64,000 bases of DNA from Monomorium pharaonis (lineage: Eukaryota; Arthropoda; Insecta; Hymenoptera; Formicidae): NCBI RefSeq assembly GCF_013373865.1, contig NC_050470.1, positions 20,050,889 to 20,114,888 of the forward strand, given 5' to 3'. Each line of letters opens with the position of its first letter. Positions within the stretch are counted from its first letter, which is position 1. Shown in pieces: positions 24,790 through 37,387 of this stretch. The position numbers and the translations under genes are program-made. The notes under the pieces are model-generated. The model did not search any database and had not been told where the DNA came from. It saw only the letters and a program-made list of their open reading frames with translations.

Positions 24790-26170
24790 CTAGAATCTAA
24801 AATTATGGTCTGAAAATTTATTTACATTCAAAAGGGTTCTAGAACAAATTTATCGCGAAAAAAGAACATTTTTCATCATTCATGTTTGTTTAATAATAAT
24901 TGCAAAATGCATGATTGATGCAAAACTCGTATAGTGGTGCATAGTTCTAACATTAACAAATATACAACAGTTTATTTTACGATTATACAATGTAACAAAC
25001 CTCAGTTATTTTATATCGAAAAAAAACCGAAGAAAAGTATACTTTCCACCGCCCCTTAAAGTGTTAACTGTTTGCACAAACATTTCTGTGAGATGCATTT
25101 TGCTAAATTTTTTAGTATGTGGAGATTATTAGAATCACTAATTACAAATCTGAAGTTAAAAAAATACGTCAAAATTAAAATCAGACATTTTTTTAATAGA
25201 CATCCTTTTGGCTGCCCTAAGATTAAAAATTTTTTAATTATAAATTTAAATTCGAAATCAGCGATCTTAAAAACATTAAAGTCGAGCTTTTTAAAAAATT
25301 TATTATTATTTTTATTTCAGCATAACTTTTTTGTAAGCAAAATACAAATTTTAATTTTTCTGATTATATCTTATTGTTAATACAAAATAATTATACATAT
25401 ATGTATTTTAATAATATAAATCTTAGAAACATAACAATATCAATTAATTTATATTAATTACTTAAACATAGAGAATGATAATAAGTCAAATGTACACGTA
25501 CATACAAGAATTTTAGATCATTAAAAAAAACCATTCTTTTTATTTATTTTTTTGCGATAATCTAAGATCTTAAAATTAATACAGAACTTTTAATAATTCT
25601 TAAACTCTTAATTAAATTTTTTAGAAATAAAATAGAACACAGATTTTATAGTAAGCATATTGACCTACTAAACTTACGCAATCACGAAAACCAAGTAGGT
25701 ATCTTTCTATTCAATATTCAACATTTCCCAAAACGGTAACGTCAAATAGGTCATTTCTTGTATATAAAATGAGCTATGCTATAATTTAAAGTTCATTTTA
25801 TGTCAATATTTTCATACTTATTTTCTAATTTTCTTAATAATTTTTATTATTTTAAGAAAATAGTAATATTATTTAAATTTTTTCCCTGCTTTTAATAAAA
25901 TAAAAACTTATAAAATTATTTTGACAAAAGTATTATTTGTCGCAGCAAATTCTTTACAGTTTTTCGAATAGAAACGATTTTACAGATTTTGAGCATCAAT
26001 ATTATTGCTCATCAATTTGTGAAATTACGCATTTTGGTTGTAAGAATTAGGGATGCTTCAAGATCGACATTTCAGCGCGCATTTCGTAAGCTGGAGATAA
26101 AAATTCACATCTAATTATTACAAAAATCCGTTGCAAACTGATGCAAACAATTTTATCTTTATTGCTATTT
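24790..26170. other. AT-rich non-coding stretch
   Basis: No feature is recognised except the putative TTAA-bounded right end at 25,064. The 102-codon open frame at 25,072-25,380 is Lys/Asn/Phe/Ile-rich with no domain and is probably chance. Confidence 0.5.
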
Positions 26171-26174
26171 TTAA

Positions 26175-26489
26175 AGCCTCGTCTACAAAGCAGTCGTAAA
26201 TGGTCGTATAGTCGTAGGATACGGTCGTAGAGTCGTATCGGTGGTCGTTGAAAAAGTTACAAGACAGTCGTCGCAGTCACACAAGTTGGTCAATTTCCTA
26301 TTCTTGCGATTATGACTTTACGACGAGCCAATCAAATCATAGACAGAACAAAACCTAACCCCAACAAGTCGCAAGCGCGATTAAAAATCACATGCATTTT
26401 ATCTATGTAATGTTTATATTGCGACTGCGCTTCGACTTGAAACTACAATCCAATATCTATGTCTTTACGACTACTATTGTAGACAAAGT
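26175..26489. mobile_element. 315-bp MITE with TTAA duplication
   Basis: Flanking TTAA occurs at 26,171-26,174 and 26,490-26,493. The ends pair imperfectly: the left has GTCTACAA and AGTCGTAAA, and the right complement has GTCTACAA and AGTCGTAAA with different spacers. The interior repeats GTCGTA and ACGAC words. It is a short non-coding element, piggyBac-like by target site. Confidence 0.75.
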
Positions 26490-26494
26490 TTAAC

Positions 26495-28130
26495 AGTTTG
26501 AATTTTAGTTATTATTATAAAATTATATATTTTATCAAAGGACATTATTGTAAAAACAAATATAATTTAAATAAAGAAATTCTATAATAAGAAAAAGCCA
26601 TTGTAGATGTATAATAAAATATGACGGAAAAAGAGTGAAAATATCTATGTACATATATAAATAAACCATGTACATATATAAATTAAATAGAAAAACACAT
26701 AACATTGTAACAGTTTTTATAATACTGTTTCCATGTTTTAATAATTAATGTTTTTACAACATAACCAAAAATAGACGTCTGAAAGATTACATTCGAAAAT
26801 TAGTAGTAGTGGCAGACATGATCTCGTAGTGGAGAAGTTAATTATAAAATAAACATTACAGATTATACTGAATATTAAGAGTTCTTTTACATAAAGATCT
26901 TTTATACTTCTGACGATATTCGTTCCGAAAGACAAAAATTATTTTTTTAATGGTGTTTTACTTCTTAAATATAAAATTCCGCACATATAAAAAATACGTA
27001 TGTCTTAGACTTTTGTGTTTAATAACATATTTTTTTAATAATATATAATACATTTTATAAATCGGCTCCGGACACTTGTGACAAATAAAGTGAGGCCTTT
27101 TAAGAAATAAAAATTTTTTAGGAGGCCTATATTAGTATTGGTCTCTTTTTATAATTTTTATATGTATAAGAATTTTTTTTCAAACGCCATTCTATTTACA
27201 ACTAAATCTTAATAATAAAGAAAATAACAATGCATGTTACATTTAAAAACATTACTAAAAATATAAAAATTTTATAGATTTTTCCATTATTACATTTTTA
27301 TTGATATAAAATTTGAATAAGATTCTTTATTGATTTAACTCTTCATGCTCTGATATGAAATACTTAGGTCACAATTACTCAGGTCACAATCAATTTTTTA
27401 AATACGTATACGCCTGGTATAAAGATTTACTCTGAAATAGATTTTTTATTTTACAGCTTTATATTATATTTGTATGATTATTTTTTCTTTTAGTGCTTTT
27501 TATTAAACTAGTAATTTTTATTGAAGACTTTTAAAGTGTTAACATGTAATATGTTCGGTAATGAGCACGGTACTCATGGCGAGAGCAAATACGTACAATG
27601 ATTTGCATTCTTGCCAAACCTTGCTAATTTTCTGTGATACATTGACTGGTGTAATAGATTGATCAATATTGGTTCTGTGACAGAACCTTTTTTTTTTTCC
27701 CCACATAACTATGTTGATATGCAATACAGACTGACTATGTGTTTCAATTATTTTTTTAAATTAATTTCTTTTATTCAATAATTATACCGTGCAACCGTGT
27801 TTTTGTGTCTGACAAAAAATTCCAATTTTCATACTTTTTAGGACATAAACATTTGAAAAAAAAATTATAAAAAGTTATAAACTTTACTTTAGAATACATT
27901 GCAGTAAGATATGATTCTTTAAAATTTTGAAATTCTGTATACAAAAAACGCGAGGTCCACCAGCAGTCGAGTCCACGTTCTCGGGTCACGCCGGGAACTA
28001 TTACATATGCATATCACTTATATTTGAATTTACGTTTCTAACTGTACTTCACTGGAATCTAAAAGTTTTGAGTCTTAGTATACAAATTCTTATGATTTTA
28101 GAGATCAAAATTTGAAGTGTACGCAAAAAG
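26495..28130. other. AT-rich non-coding stretch
   Basis: No gene or mobile element identified. Short reading frames at 26,738-26,935 and 27,539-27,989 have no domain. Confidence 0.5.
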
Positions 28131-28134
28131 TCTA

Positions 28135-28290
28135 GGGCCGGAATTCATAGTCGAATCTTATTCAAGTTCCAGCTTAAGCACGATCTTGAGACGTCAATGC
28201 TGTTATTTCATTGGTTAAGTAAGTCTCAAGTCGGCTCGAAGCTAGACTTAAGACAATGCTTGAGCTTAAGATCGGTCTATGAATCCCGTC
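28135..28290. mobile_element. 156-bp MITE with CTA duplication
   Basis: Ends GGGCCGGAATTCATAG and CTATGAATCCCGTC pair with two or three mismatches and continue into TCTTA / TAAG pairing (AGCTTAAG words inside). The 3-bp repeat CTA flanks it (28,132-28,134 and 28,291-28,293). A 3-bp target and G-rich ends are compatible with PIF/Harbinger MITEs, but no transposase is present to confirm this. Confidence 0.8.
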
Positions 28291-28299
28291 CTAGGTCTA

Positions 28300-29020
28300 C
28301 TATGTCCTTTTTCCATAATTTTAGGACTCAGGAAACAAAATTATTTTAGTTCTATGTCAGATAAAGACCAAAAATAACATTTTATTGCACAGTGGTATCT
28401 CTATGTGATATGAGGAAACTACGTGGCAATGTCGCATTAATCCCGTGATACATATATACATATAATAGATGCGGTGTGACGCTTATATCAGAGCATTATG
28501 TGTCGAACGGGAACAATGGAGGGTTAAAAATTATTTTTTGTTTGATTCTGATTTTTATGTAATCGTATTTTATAATACATTTGCAAAATTAATGAAAAAG
28601 TAACATTAAAAATTAAACGAATTAATATATGTATACGTATATAAATAAAACTCTAATAAATATTTGTGAAAAAATTTATTTGGAAGTCACATAACTTAAA
28701 AGTTATCTATCTAAAATTGTAGCCGATTATTAATCAATAAGCTTTACGTTACATTATAGTCAAATTATTTGTTTCGTTCTTTACAGCTGGTTTTAGAGTT
28801 TGTGAATACAAAATTCTTGAATTTACAATCCAAACCTTTGACGTAAAAAAAATTTGAAAGAAGGAATAAACTTAAAAATGTCTGCAGTTTTAAATTCCAA
28901 TAACTTTTAGCCGATATTATATAGTCAGAATATTCTTTTTAAAAGAATAATTTATCTTCTAATATATCTAACATGTATTATTCAGTACATGGAAAATTTT
29001 GGTAACCAATTAGATTAATT
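28300..29020. other. AT-rich non-coding stretch
   Basis: Nothing recognised. Confidence 0.5.
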
Positions 29021-29024
29021 AGAA

Positions 29025-29560
29025 CATTTTTAATCGCGCGACTGTGGGTACCATCACTATCCCTCTCCCTTTCCATTTATTCTCTGATCTAGCGCGGCTG
29101 TAATCGCAGAATTTCATAAATTACCGGCGCCGCTTGATTTATCGTCCCGACGATCTTTTGACGTCTTTTGTATCCAGCCGGAGAATACACACAATCGCAC
29201 TTCATTAAGATCGCCAACACACCACCGGAGAACTGTGCGTCCGTGTATTTTCATATTGGGACGCTTCCGGATTGCGGAGCTCCGCAATCTAGCCGACCCC
29301 GTTATAATTAGATTTATACCGGGGCGTTCATCTCTCTTGAACGAATTCCAAATATTGCTGTAAATTATGAATAAAAAGGCCGGCGATGCGACCTAGTTCG
29401 CTCAGCCGTGATTGTATTTTCGCAACCTACCAGCACTTGTAACGATAACATCGTTACATCCGTTCGCTCGAACAGAAAAAAAAAAACGATGCAAGGGGGC
29501 AAGTTTGTACGATCGAGCTATGCAAGCTTACAACTTATGGTGAATTCGACGTATGCGGGT
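29025..29560. promoter_or_regulatory. CpG-rich unique block with two short palindromes
   Basis: A non-repetitive, comparatively GC-rich block. It contains the perfect 20-base palindrome GATTGCGGAGCTCCGCAATC (29,270-29,289) and, about 150 bases on, GTAACGAT-AAC-ATCGTTAC (29,438-29,456). Such dyads are typical binding sites for dimeric proteins, but no gene start is evident. Calling it regulatory is an inference from composition and symmetry. Confidence 0.3.
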
Positions 29561-29752
29561 TTCATGTTAACGAAGATTTAAACTCTTCACTAAAGCTATC
29601 GATATTCCGTACTCTTATAGTTCATATGTATTTGTTTTACTACATATAATGTTCTGCTTACATCACACTGCTCGGCATTGTTAAATAACATAAATTTAAT
29701 TTAAAAAATTTTTATTTAAAAACTTGTAATTTTATTATTTTAACTTACTCGT

Positions 29753-29756
<4 letters not shown>

Positions 29757-29807
<51 letters not shown>

Positions 29808-29808
29808 G
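29757..29808. repeat. (CT)n microsatellite
   Basis: A CT run with two interruptions (TTTCTC). Confidence 0.96.
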
Positions 29809-30002
29809 TTAACCTTTTTTAATCACCTTCCTTTATTTTGTAAACTATCCACTTGATTTTTATGCTTTAATCTTAATAATGCTTTAATCAAATTTAGATT
29901 TAAATAAAACATCAAGTTATCAAAATAAAAGTAGATCAAAATAAAAAGTTTAAAGTAATAAATTCAATGTGTTATAAACAAAATTTTGAGAAAATAATTT
30001 AA

Positions 30003-30602
30003 TTTTTGCTAAAGTACCTGTCAAACTTGATCGACTATCGTTGATAGTCATTCTTGCACATTATTAATAAAATTTCGTACGTGTTTTTTTCATAGATTTA
30101 AAAATTCTTTTCCAAAATTAAAGTATTGATTACACGTATTGATATCAGTCTATGAATTGGACTTTATACCGAGAATAAAGATTTTTTTTTAGACTGCTCT
30201 TTTTATAATTTTGTATCTGGGTTTGCAATTTTAAAATCTTAAAGTAGCTAATCTTTTTTTCTAGGCTTTTAGTTTTAATTTGAACATATTCATGTATATT
30301 ATCGTATGTGTTAAGAACAGTTTTTACAAAATCCAGAATATATTTATATGTACAAAATGAAACTCATTTTGTACATATAAATATATTCTGGATTTTGTAT
30401 AAGAAGCAAATATTGTCATCAAGTAACAGTTCTACGTACGAAAAAAAAATTTTTTTTTTGTTTTTGATATAAACTCAACCATTTTCCTTTAGATTTTTAT
30501 GCGTACTTTAATATTGAAAAAAACTTTTGCAATTCTATAAAACTAATTAAAAAATAAATTTATTTTAAAAATGTCGGTAAAACAGACGGCTTTATAATCC
30601 TC
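30003..30602 (+). mobile_element. piggyBac-like MITE, copy 3
   Basis: This 600-bp relative of 13,276-13,824 is flanked by TTAA (29,999-30,002 and 30,603-30,606). Shared features are GCTAAA near the left end, GTCAAACTTGATCGA and the right-end GTCGGTAAAACAGACGGC. It contains the short hairpin described next. It is non-coding. Confidence 0.75.
30337..30401. repeat. Near-perfect hairpin, about 31-bp arms
   Basis: ACAAAATCCAGAATATAT followed by TTATATGTACAAAATGA forms the left arm. Its exact complement follows after a three-base AAC loop. The related MITE copy at 34,189 has a diverged equivalent (TACAAAATCTACGATATATA...), so the hairpin appears to have been perfected or duplicated in this copy. 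Confidence 0.9.
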
Positions 30603-30609
30603 TTAATTA

Positions 30610-32040
30610 TCATCATTTAATTATCAATTTGAATTCAATTTGAAGCAATTTTTAATATAAGTAAGCTAAGCAACACAAAGTTTTCAGTTTCGTTTTATTT
30701 GAAGTTTTGTACTAGTTTACTGAGATGAACGCTTATAAGCGCATCAACTTTCAAACTTTGATTATGAGCTCTATATGATATAAGTTCCTCTTTCAATAGA
30801 GATTACAATCTTTTAGAATTTTTATATTCTCAGATTACATTCACATACAGTAATGCTGTAAACTTTTTAAAACTGAATTTTGTAATAATCAGACTTTTTA
30901 AATTCATATTTTGCCATAATAAATTTTAAATTTTAGAATTCTGAAATCAGAATTGACTTCAGCAATCCCACAAACTTTCAGAAAACAAGGTCTTCCATAA
31001 GTTATTTTGTTAAAAAAACTCTCTTCCTTAAAAGGTTAAATATCTTTTTTAAAGTTTACATATATATTGTGTCGTTTGGATTTTATAAAGTTTTATGGAA
31101 ATTTTGTTGTATTTATTAACAAATCTTTATTTGTTAAAAGTTTGACCTGTCATCTAAATATTATATAAAATCTTATTACTTAAATGAAATATTTTTTAAA
31201 ATAATTTTGTTCACTTAAAGAGTTAAAAATTTCGTCGATTATATGTCATATTAATGAGAACATCATTATTCGATTAAAGAAGAAAATTTTAGTTGCAACA
31301 GAAATATATCCTTTCCCGAGTGCTATAGATCATTTATTATCTTCATTGTTATCCATACGCCGCATCATAATTCACGTCTATCGTGACTGTAAACGTATGC
31401 ATGAGGTTCTCGCACTGTCGTGTAGCAGTAAATGCCACTGCCCCATGATCACCGGTGAATTTACCAGTTTACCAGTCGAATTTAATTTTCACTAAAATAT
31501 AAATTCGATAAAATAAAAAAAACACTCTTATTATCACACCCTTATTCGCCTCTTGATTCGCTTTGTGGTTCTCGGCATTCCTTCAGTGCGTTATACCCGC
31601 TATTTTATTCGCTCCAGTTTGTGACAACAAAATCTTATATGTTCGCAAAACGATAAACGCGTTTAGCATCGAACAACAATAATAACAACGGCTAGGTAAA
31701 GATATAACAACCCGAGCGAGTCGTTCGACGAGGCCACCCCTATCGATTTCCACCTGCGTCCGTTTGACTCACACGCCTGCTTTCCTATACCCTATAACGC
31801 GCCAATTATTCTCGAGCGCGCTCGTGGAAAGGGCGTAATAATTCCGTAATAACTTCCGGAACATCACCCGAGGAACAGCAGGAACGATCGCGAACGGCCG
31901 CATAACTGACAAATGAGATACCGCATGAACGATTTCAATCACTTTTCAAGACAATACATGCGTCTCGCAATTTATACCCGAATTTGTATTTATGTTCCCA
32001 ACATTATTTTTCTAACTATTATTATTTTTTATTATTTTCT
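30610..32040. other. Non-coding stretch with a CpG-rich block at 31,310-31,900
   Basis: 30,610-31,300 is AT-rich with nothing recognised. 31,310-31,900 is non-repetitive and relatively CpG-rich (CGATCGCGAACGG, GAGCGCGCTCG). It might hold a regulatory element. No reading frame with a recognisable domain is present. Confidence 0.45.
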
Positions 32041-32041
32041 A

Positions 32042-33262
32042 ACGATTCTGTTACTTAGGCAAGCCTAACGGAATAACATTGAGTCTGTAGGACTACATAA
32101 TACATAATAAGATGTATAAATCAATAAAATGTAACATTAATACTTCGATCGTATACAAATTCCAAATTAGGCGCTCATTTTGTTAAATGCTCTTTTTGAT
32201 ATGTGTAATGAAAACATTAATTATTAAAAAAATACGAAACAGTATTACAAAAATTACTATACCATTTAACAGATAATACTTTTTAATTTGTATTTGTGTT
32301 CTCTACATTGTTTTTCTAACTATTATTTAAGAAATGTTGTCCAAAAACGAAGTGGTGTTCCAAATTCGGTGTTTTTTCCTTATTATTTATTTAACTTTGC
32401 ATAATTCAGAAAGTGTACAGCCGAATAAAATGTTAAATAAAAATTTAAATAAAATGTTAAATAGATAAATAAAAATAAAATGTTAAATAATTATATACTT
32501 CCATACAAATGTATTGTTGCGTCCAGCAGTGAATATTTTACTTGAAGCTTTATCGTTTGATAAAATATGTAAATTACATATTACTTTTTCATAATGATAA
32601 TAATGACGCCAAGATTGAAATAATCACTTTTGGCAAGTAAGGGCCCGGACACAGCTTTTGCATAACACATAATACATAACTCATAAAAAATTAACCAATC
32701 AGAGGGCTTTATTTCTTATGGGGAGGGAAATAACGATTGTGATTGATTGATTCTATTATACGTTATGCATTATGCGTTATGTAAAAGTCTGTGCTCTTGC
32801 TCTCATTCTTTACTATTATGCGTTACTTATTGAAAAAAATAACTCAATAATATTATATTTATATAATTTTTTATTTAACATTTTATTCGGTGGTACATTT
32901 TTTGAATTATGCAAAGTTAAACAAATAATAGAGAAAAGGCATCGAATTTGGAATTTCATTTTTTGATAATATTTCTTAAATAATAGTTAAAAAAACAATG
33001 TTGAGAACACAAATACAAATTAGAAAGTATCTTCTATTAAATGGTATAGTAATTTTTGTAATACTGTTTCGTATTTTTTTAATAATTAATGTTTTCGTTA
33101 TACATATCAAAAAGAGCGTTTAACAAAATGGGCGTCTAATTTGGAATTTGTATACGATCGAAGCATTAATGTTACATTTTATTGATTTATATAGATCTTA
33201 TTATGTATTATGTAGTCCTACAGATTCAATGTTATTCCGTTAGGCTTGCCTAAGAATCGTAC
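32042..33262. mobile_element. Foldback element, about 400-bp arms
   Basis: The left arm 32,042-32,440 (from ACGATTCT / TTAGGCAAGCCTAACG) and right arm 32,865-33,262 (ending CGTTAGGCTTGCCTAAGAATCG) are near reverse complements with a few substitutions and small indels. The loop of about 425 bp holds a separate 160-bp MITE. There is no coding capacity. I found no clear target duplication, so I cannot distinguish a foldback transposon from an inverted duplication. Confidence 0.85.
32641..32802. mobile_element. Small MITE in the foldback loop
   Basis: The ends pair imperfectly: the left reads GGACACAGCTTTTGCATAAC, and the right complement reads AGCACAGACTTTTACATAAC. Both continue with CATAATACATAA / CATAATGCATAA. 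The repeated word is TTATGCATTATGCG. Length is about 160 bp. Target duplication is not resolved. Confidence 0.75.
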
Positions 33263-33264
33263 AC

Positions 33265-33756
33265 ATATAACTTTCGCTATTGACGAATATTTTTAGCAGA
33301 TTTTATATAGGAAAAGATGTGTGAATATATGAAATATGGGTTTTTATTTTTTTAATTATCTAAGCAGATAATATTTTTATCGGTATTTATATAGTACGAT
33401 ATTTAGTTTCCAAAAAATAAAGAAGTTTCAATTTAAGAAACTGTTCCAAATTCAGTGCCTTTCCTCTATAACATTTTAATAAAACAGCCTATTAAATGTA
33501 CTAACATCTCAACAGACATAGTATTACCTATTTTTTCGAAGTTTTTATATCAAAGTAGTTATTCAATAAATTGATTATTTTATTTTATCATTTCTTTTTA
33601 TTTAAATAACTCAAAAATTATTTATGTAGCACAATTCTTGTTGGTTTGTTACAGATACAGTTCTACCAATTATGTTATAAACAGAAGTTCTTTGATATAC
33701 ATAATGAACATAATAAAATAATTATTTATTTGCCAGTGATTACAAAAGAAAAAACA
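33265..33756. other. AT-rich non-coding stretch
   Basis: Nothing recognised. Confidence 0.5.
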
Positions 33757-34183
33757 ATGTAACTATTACGTTTGACCTGACTGGTCTCAAATATGTACTC
33801 AAATATTCAACAAATAGCGTACAACGTTTCGACCGTTGGTTTTGGTCGAGCCTCAGATCTCAAAGGAAACACACACATTAGACCTCAATATATCCAATCA
33901 TTTATTATTTTTTATTACACAAACTTGATCACACTTTTGATTTGTAAACGTTATTATTAATTTATATTTTTAGGGCAACTCTCCTGTAATTTATTTCGTT
34001 TATATTGCCTTTTAGATGATATCTAAGCACATATTATAACTCAAAATGCGTATCACATAATTTTTACGTATCTAAGCACTTGATAAGGACCGAAACCAAT
34101 GGTCGAAACGTTGTGCGCTATTTGTTGAACATATTTGAAGCCAGTCAGGTCAAACGTAATAGTTACATTGTACAATAAACATA
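33757..34183. mobile_element. Inverted-repeat element with TCGAAACGTTG motif
   Basis: The first and last roughly 90 bases pair: ACAATGTAACTATTACG, TTTGACCTGACTGG, ATTCAACAAATAGCG and CAACGTTTCGACC on the left have their complements on the right. The GGTCGAAACGTTG words, preceded by complementary GGTC/GACC stems, resemble sequences found downstream of Penelope-like retroelement genes in invertebrates, so two partial tails in inverted orientation is one reading. No coding sequence remains. A MITE is the alternative. Confidence 0.7.
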
Positions 34184-34188
34184 ATTAA

Positions 34189-34640
34189 GGAGATCTTAAA
34201 GTCGTCTGTTTTACCGATATTTTTTCATTAAACTAATCTTTTAATTGGCTTTATAGAATTGTAAAACTCTTTTATAGAATTGAAATACGTACCAAAATCT
34301 AGAGGAATACGGTCAATTTAATATCAAAAACGAAAAAAAACTAATATTTGCTTAGTATACAAAATCTACGATATATATGTACAAAATAAAACCGTATTAC
34401 TCTTGGGATAACATATATACGAACAATATTGTACAATTCAAACTAATTGTAAGATTAAAAGTCTAGAAAAGAAGATTAGTTTCATGAACTTTTTATAACT
34501 GCAAATTTAGATATAGGTTAGAAAAAGAGCAGTCTGAAAAACATTTTGTTCTCGGTATAAAATCCAGTTCATATGATAATATTAACACGTACACTTTAAT
34601 TCTGGAAAAGAATTTCCGAATCTGTAAAGTTATGGAACAC
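34189..34640 (-). mobile_element. piggyBac-like MITE, copy 4, truncated
   Basis: Directly after TTAA (34,185-34,188), the sequence GGAGATCTTAAAGTCGTC followed by TGTTTTACCGAT matches the complement of the right end of copy 3. The match continues through a GAAAAAGAGCAGTCTG-like segment and CGGTATAAAATCCAGTTCAT. The far end is missing. The flank at 34,727-34,905 is the second copy of the repeat at 1,232-1,412. A further fragment of the same end occurs at 38,042-38,100. Confidence 0.65.
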
Positions 34641-34726
34641 TTATCTATATAAAAGTGAAGGAATTGAATATAATACTCAACATATTTCTCAAAATGATGT
34701 AAAGAATACACGTACCTATAAAAACT

Positions 34727-34905
34727 TTCGGCAATACTGAAATGCAGGTTTTATAATAACGTAATAAACATTAATGATCAGTGGCCATGTTATAACTTCT
34801 AAACAATATGTAAAGTAGTAATTTAAACAGTTATCCCCAAAACTCAACACAAAGTATATGAAATATATCATAAATTCCATAATCCCATATCTAGTTCCAT
34901 AATCG
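34727..34905 (+). repeat. Dispersed repeat fragment, paired with 1,232-1,412
   Basis: This is the better-placed copy of the pair, beginning ACTTTCGGCAATACTG and containing ATCAGTGGCCATGTTATAAC and CAGTTATCCCC. The family is unknown. Confidence 0.6.
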
Positions 34906-35130
34906 TTTTCTCTCCTCTAAATACTATGTAATTTATATTACATTCCTTGTATTCTTAATTATTTTGATTTATAAATTAACTATTTTTCCAAAGGCACCAT
35001 GATTAAAGAATTCCATAATTTGGAAGTCCACAGATATGATTTAGGCATTTTAGGCAATCGGCTAAATCATACTCTTTGCATAATTTTGTGAAAAGACTAA
35101 ATTAATTTCTTATGATGAAAAGTCAAATAA

Positions 35131-36408
35131 TCTATATAAATAAAAATGTAAATGTATGTTTGTTAGTTGGCTAAGATCTCCGAAAGTTATTTATCGATTG
35201 CTTTGTAATTTTGACAACGTTGCGTTCGACTTCTGTTGTGTTCTTATGGGGTCTGATTTTAGATATACTGGTTGTTTTAAAAATGCGGGGCGTAATTTTG
35301 GTGAATCTTACGACCTTTTTTGTAAATGTCATTGGAGGGTAATTATGTATATTTTGCAGCTTTTATTTCAAATTTTAAATTTTGGAAATATGGTTGTTTC
35401 AAAAGTGAGGGACGTTTTGAGGAATTATATCTCCTTCTTGGGTACAGCCTGTATATGGTAATGCCGTAATAATGGCAGCTTTATTTCCTTTGGCAGCCTT
35501 TTTTTTATTTTTAGAAAAACAGGTTGTTTCATAAGTGATGGACATTTTTGAGGATCATACGTGATGGACGTTTTGGGGAATCATATTTCCTTCTTTGGTA
35601 CAGCTTGTATATGGTAATGCCGTTGGCAGCCTTAATCAATTTTACAATTTGGTAATTTACGTTATTGTCAAAAAATTAATACCGTGTGTTTCAAAAATGA
35701 TGGCTTTAATTTAATTTTAAACAATATTTTTTAAATAATATTTTTTGTTAATTTTGACACAACGTTGTATTGAATTTATTTAGAAGTACGTGAATAAATG
35801 AATATTAGATTTATTACTGGTTGTTTCATAAATGCAAGCCTTTAATTTGAGAATGTTTCTTTTAGTATATGACAATTTAGAATCAATGGCAGGATTTGAA
35901 ATTTTGACACAATGTTGCATTCAAAAATAGAAGTGTTTTTAGACGGGGAGAGACTGGGCGAGACGGGGAGAGACGGATAGAGATAGGGAGAGACGGGGAG
36001 AGACGGGGAGAGACCGGGAAAGACTGGGAGAGATGGGGAGAGACCGGGAGAGACGGGGAGAGACGGGGAGAGACGGGTAGAGGCGAAGAATGTTTCTATT
36101 GTGTTTAAATTAAGGTAATAAAAAAAATAAAGGTGGCTTTTATTTTATTGAAAAAAAGAACTTATTTAAAACAGTCTTTTGAATGGATTTTTAAATCCAT
36201 GGCAGCTTTTAGAAAAAAAAGTTAAAAGTACGTGAATTAATGAATATTAGATTTATTAAAGATAGATGAATGTTTATTCAAAAATAAAATGAAAAGAGCA
36301 ACAGTAAAGTAAGGCTCTTGAAAGGTAAACAACAAAAGCAAAGAAAATTTGAAAAAAACGTAGCATAAGAATAAAGAGCCACAGCAACGCGTGGCAGAGC
36401 ATAGCTAG
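35131..36408 (+). mobile_element. Non-autonomous Helitron, copy B
   Basis: It starts TCTATATAAATAAAAATG after a host A, ends CTAG before a host T, and has a GCCAC-8-GTGGC hairpin (36,378-36,395) about 10 bases before the end. Length is 1,278 bp. It shares both ends and several internal stretches with copy A on the opposite strand. The 101-codon open frame at 35,156-35,461 has no recognisable domain. No Rep or helicase motifs are visible, so it would need an autonomous partner. Confidence 0.85.
35949..36086. repeat. 10-bp minisatellite (AGACGGGGAG)
   Basis: About 14 units with variants such as AGACTGGGAG and AGACCGGGAG. It is the same array as in Helitron copy A but shorter (138 against about 330 bp), so array length varies between family members. 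Confidence 0.96.
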
Positions 36409-36414
36409 TATAGA

Positions 36415-37250
36415 ATATAATGGATATTAAAAAAGATGGAATATGATAGCAACACGGATAAATTGTGACGTCTATAAAAAAATGTTATAAATAAGCTATA
36501 AGAGAGTAAATAAACAATAAAAATTTGTAATGGTGACCATTACATATTTCTTTTCTTTTCTTACGCTTTTATATCTTGTTAACACTTTTTTGTATGGATA
36601 TCACAACCTAATTTTATCCGCTACCTTAAAGCTAATCAAACTACTATACTGTTTTTAACATTCGTTTGCGTATAAATCAATATCAAATAGAAAATAATTT
36701 AAGTAGTATTTATTTGACAACTTTTTATTATTTCGTAATACATTTTATATCAATTCTAACACATCACTGCAATCTGTCACGTTTGTGTACGACGTGAAAA
36801 AATTTGAGCATAAATTTGATAATAGTATGCTTTTATTTTTAAAAGTACAGTTATGCTAAAAAAAAGGTATTCATCATTTACCTCAAGTTTACATTACAAT
36901 ACAAAGACATTGAACTATATTTGCAATGACTTTTGCAAACTTCTTTTAACTAAAACTTTAAAAAAGGACAAATGTTTACGTTTTGAACAATGCTTGAATT
37001 GAAATAAGTAATTTTCTGTTGACAAAATTGACAGATTGACAAATTGACAGATTGCTCTCCTGAAAACAATAAAACAAAAGCCTTTAAAAGCTTACAAAAA
37101 GTACAAATAAGTACAAATAAGTACAAAAGTCCCAAAAACAAAATTCATGCAAAAAGGCCAATATCTCTAGTCTGTATTATAAACTAAGCCTTATGTTGTC
37201 AAAAGACAGTAAGATAGTTAGTTTATCAAATTGATTTGTACACATTCTCA
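36415..37250. other. AT-rich non-coding stretch
   Basis: Nothing recognised. A short GACAGATTGACAAATTGACAG triplicate occurs near 37,020-37,050. Confidence 0.5.
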
Positions 37251-37282
37251 TCATATATATAATAATTAATCTTATAAATATA

Positions 37283-37345
37283 CACACACACATATATATA
37301 TATATATATAAACATAAAATTAAATATATTGTTTGTATATATTAT

Positions 37346-37387
<42 letters not shown>

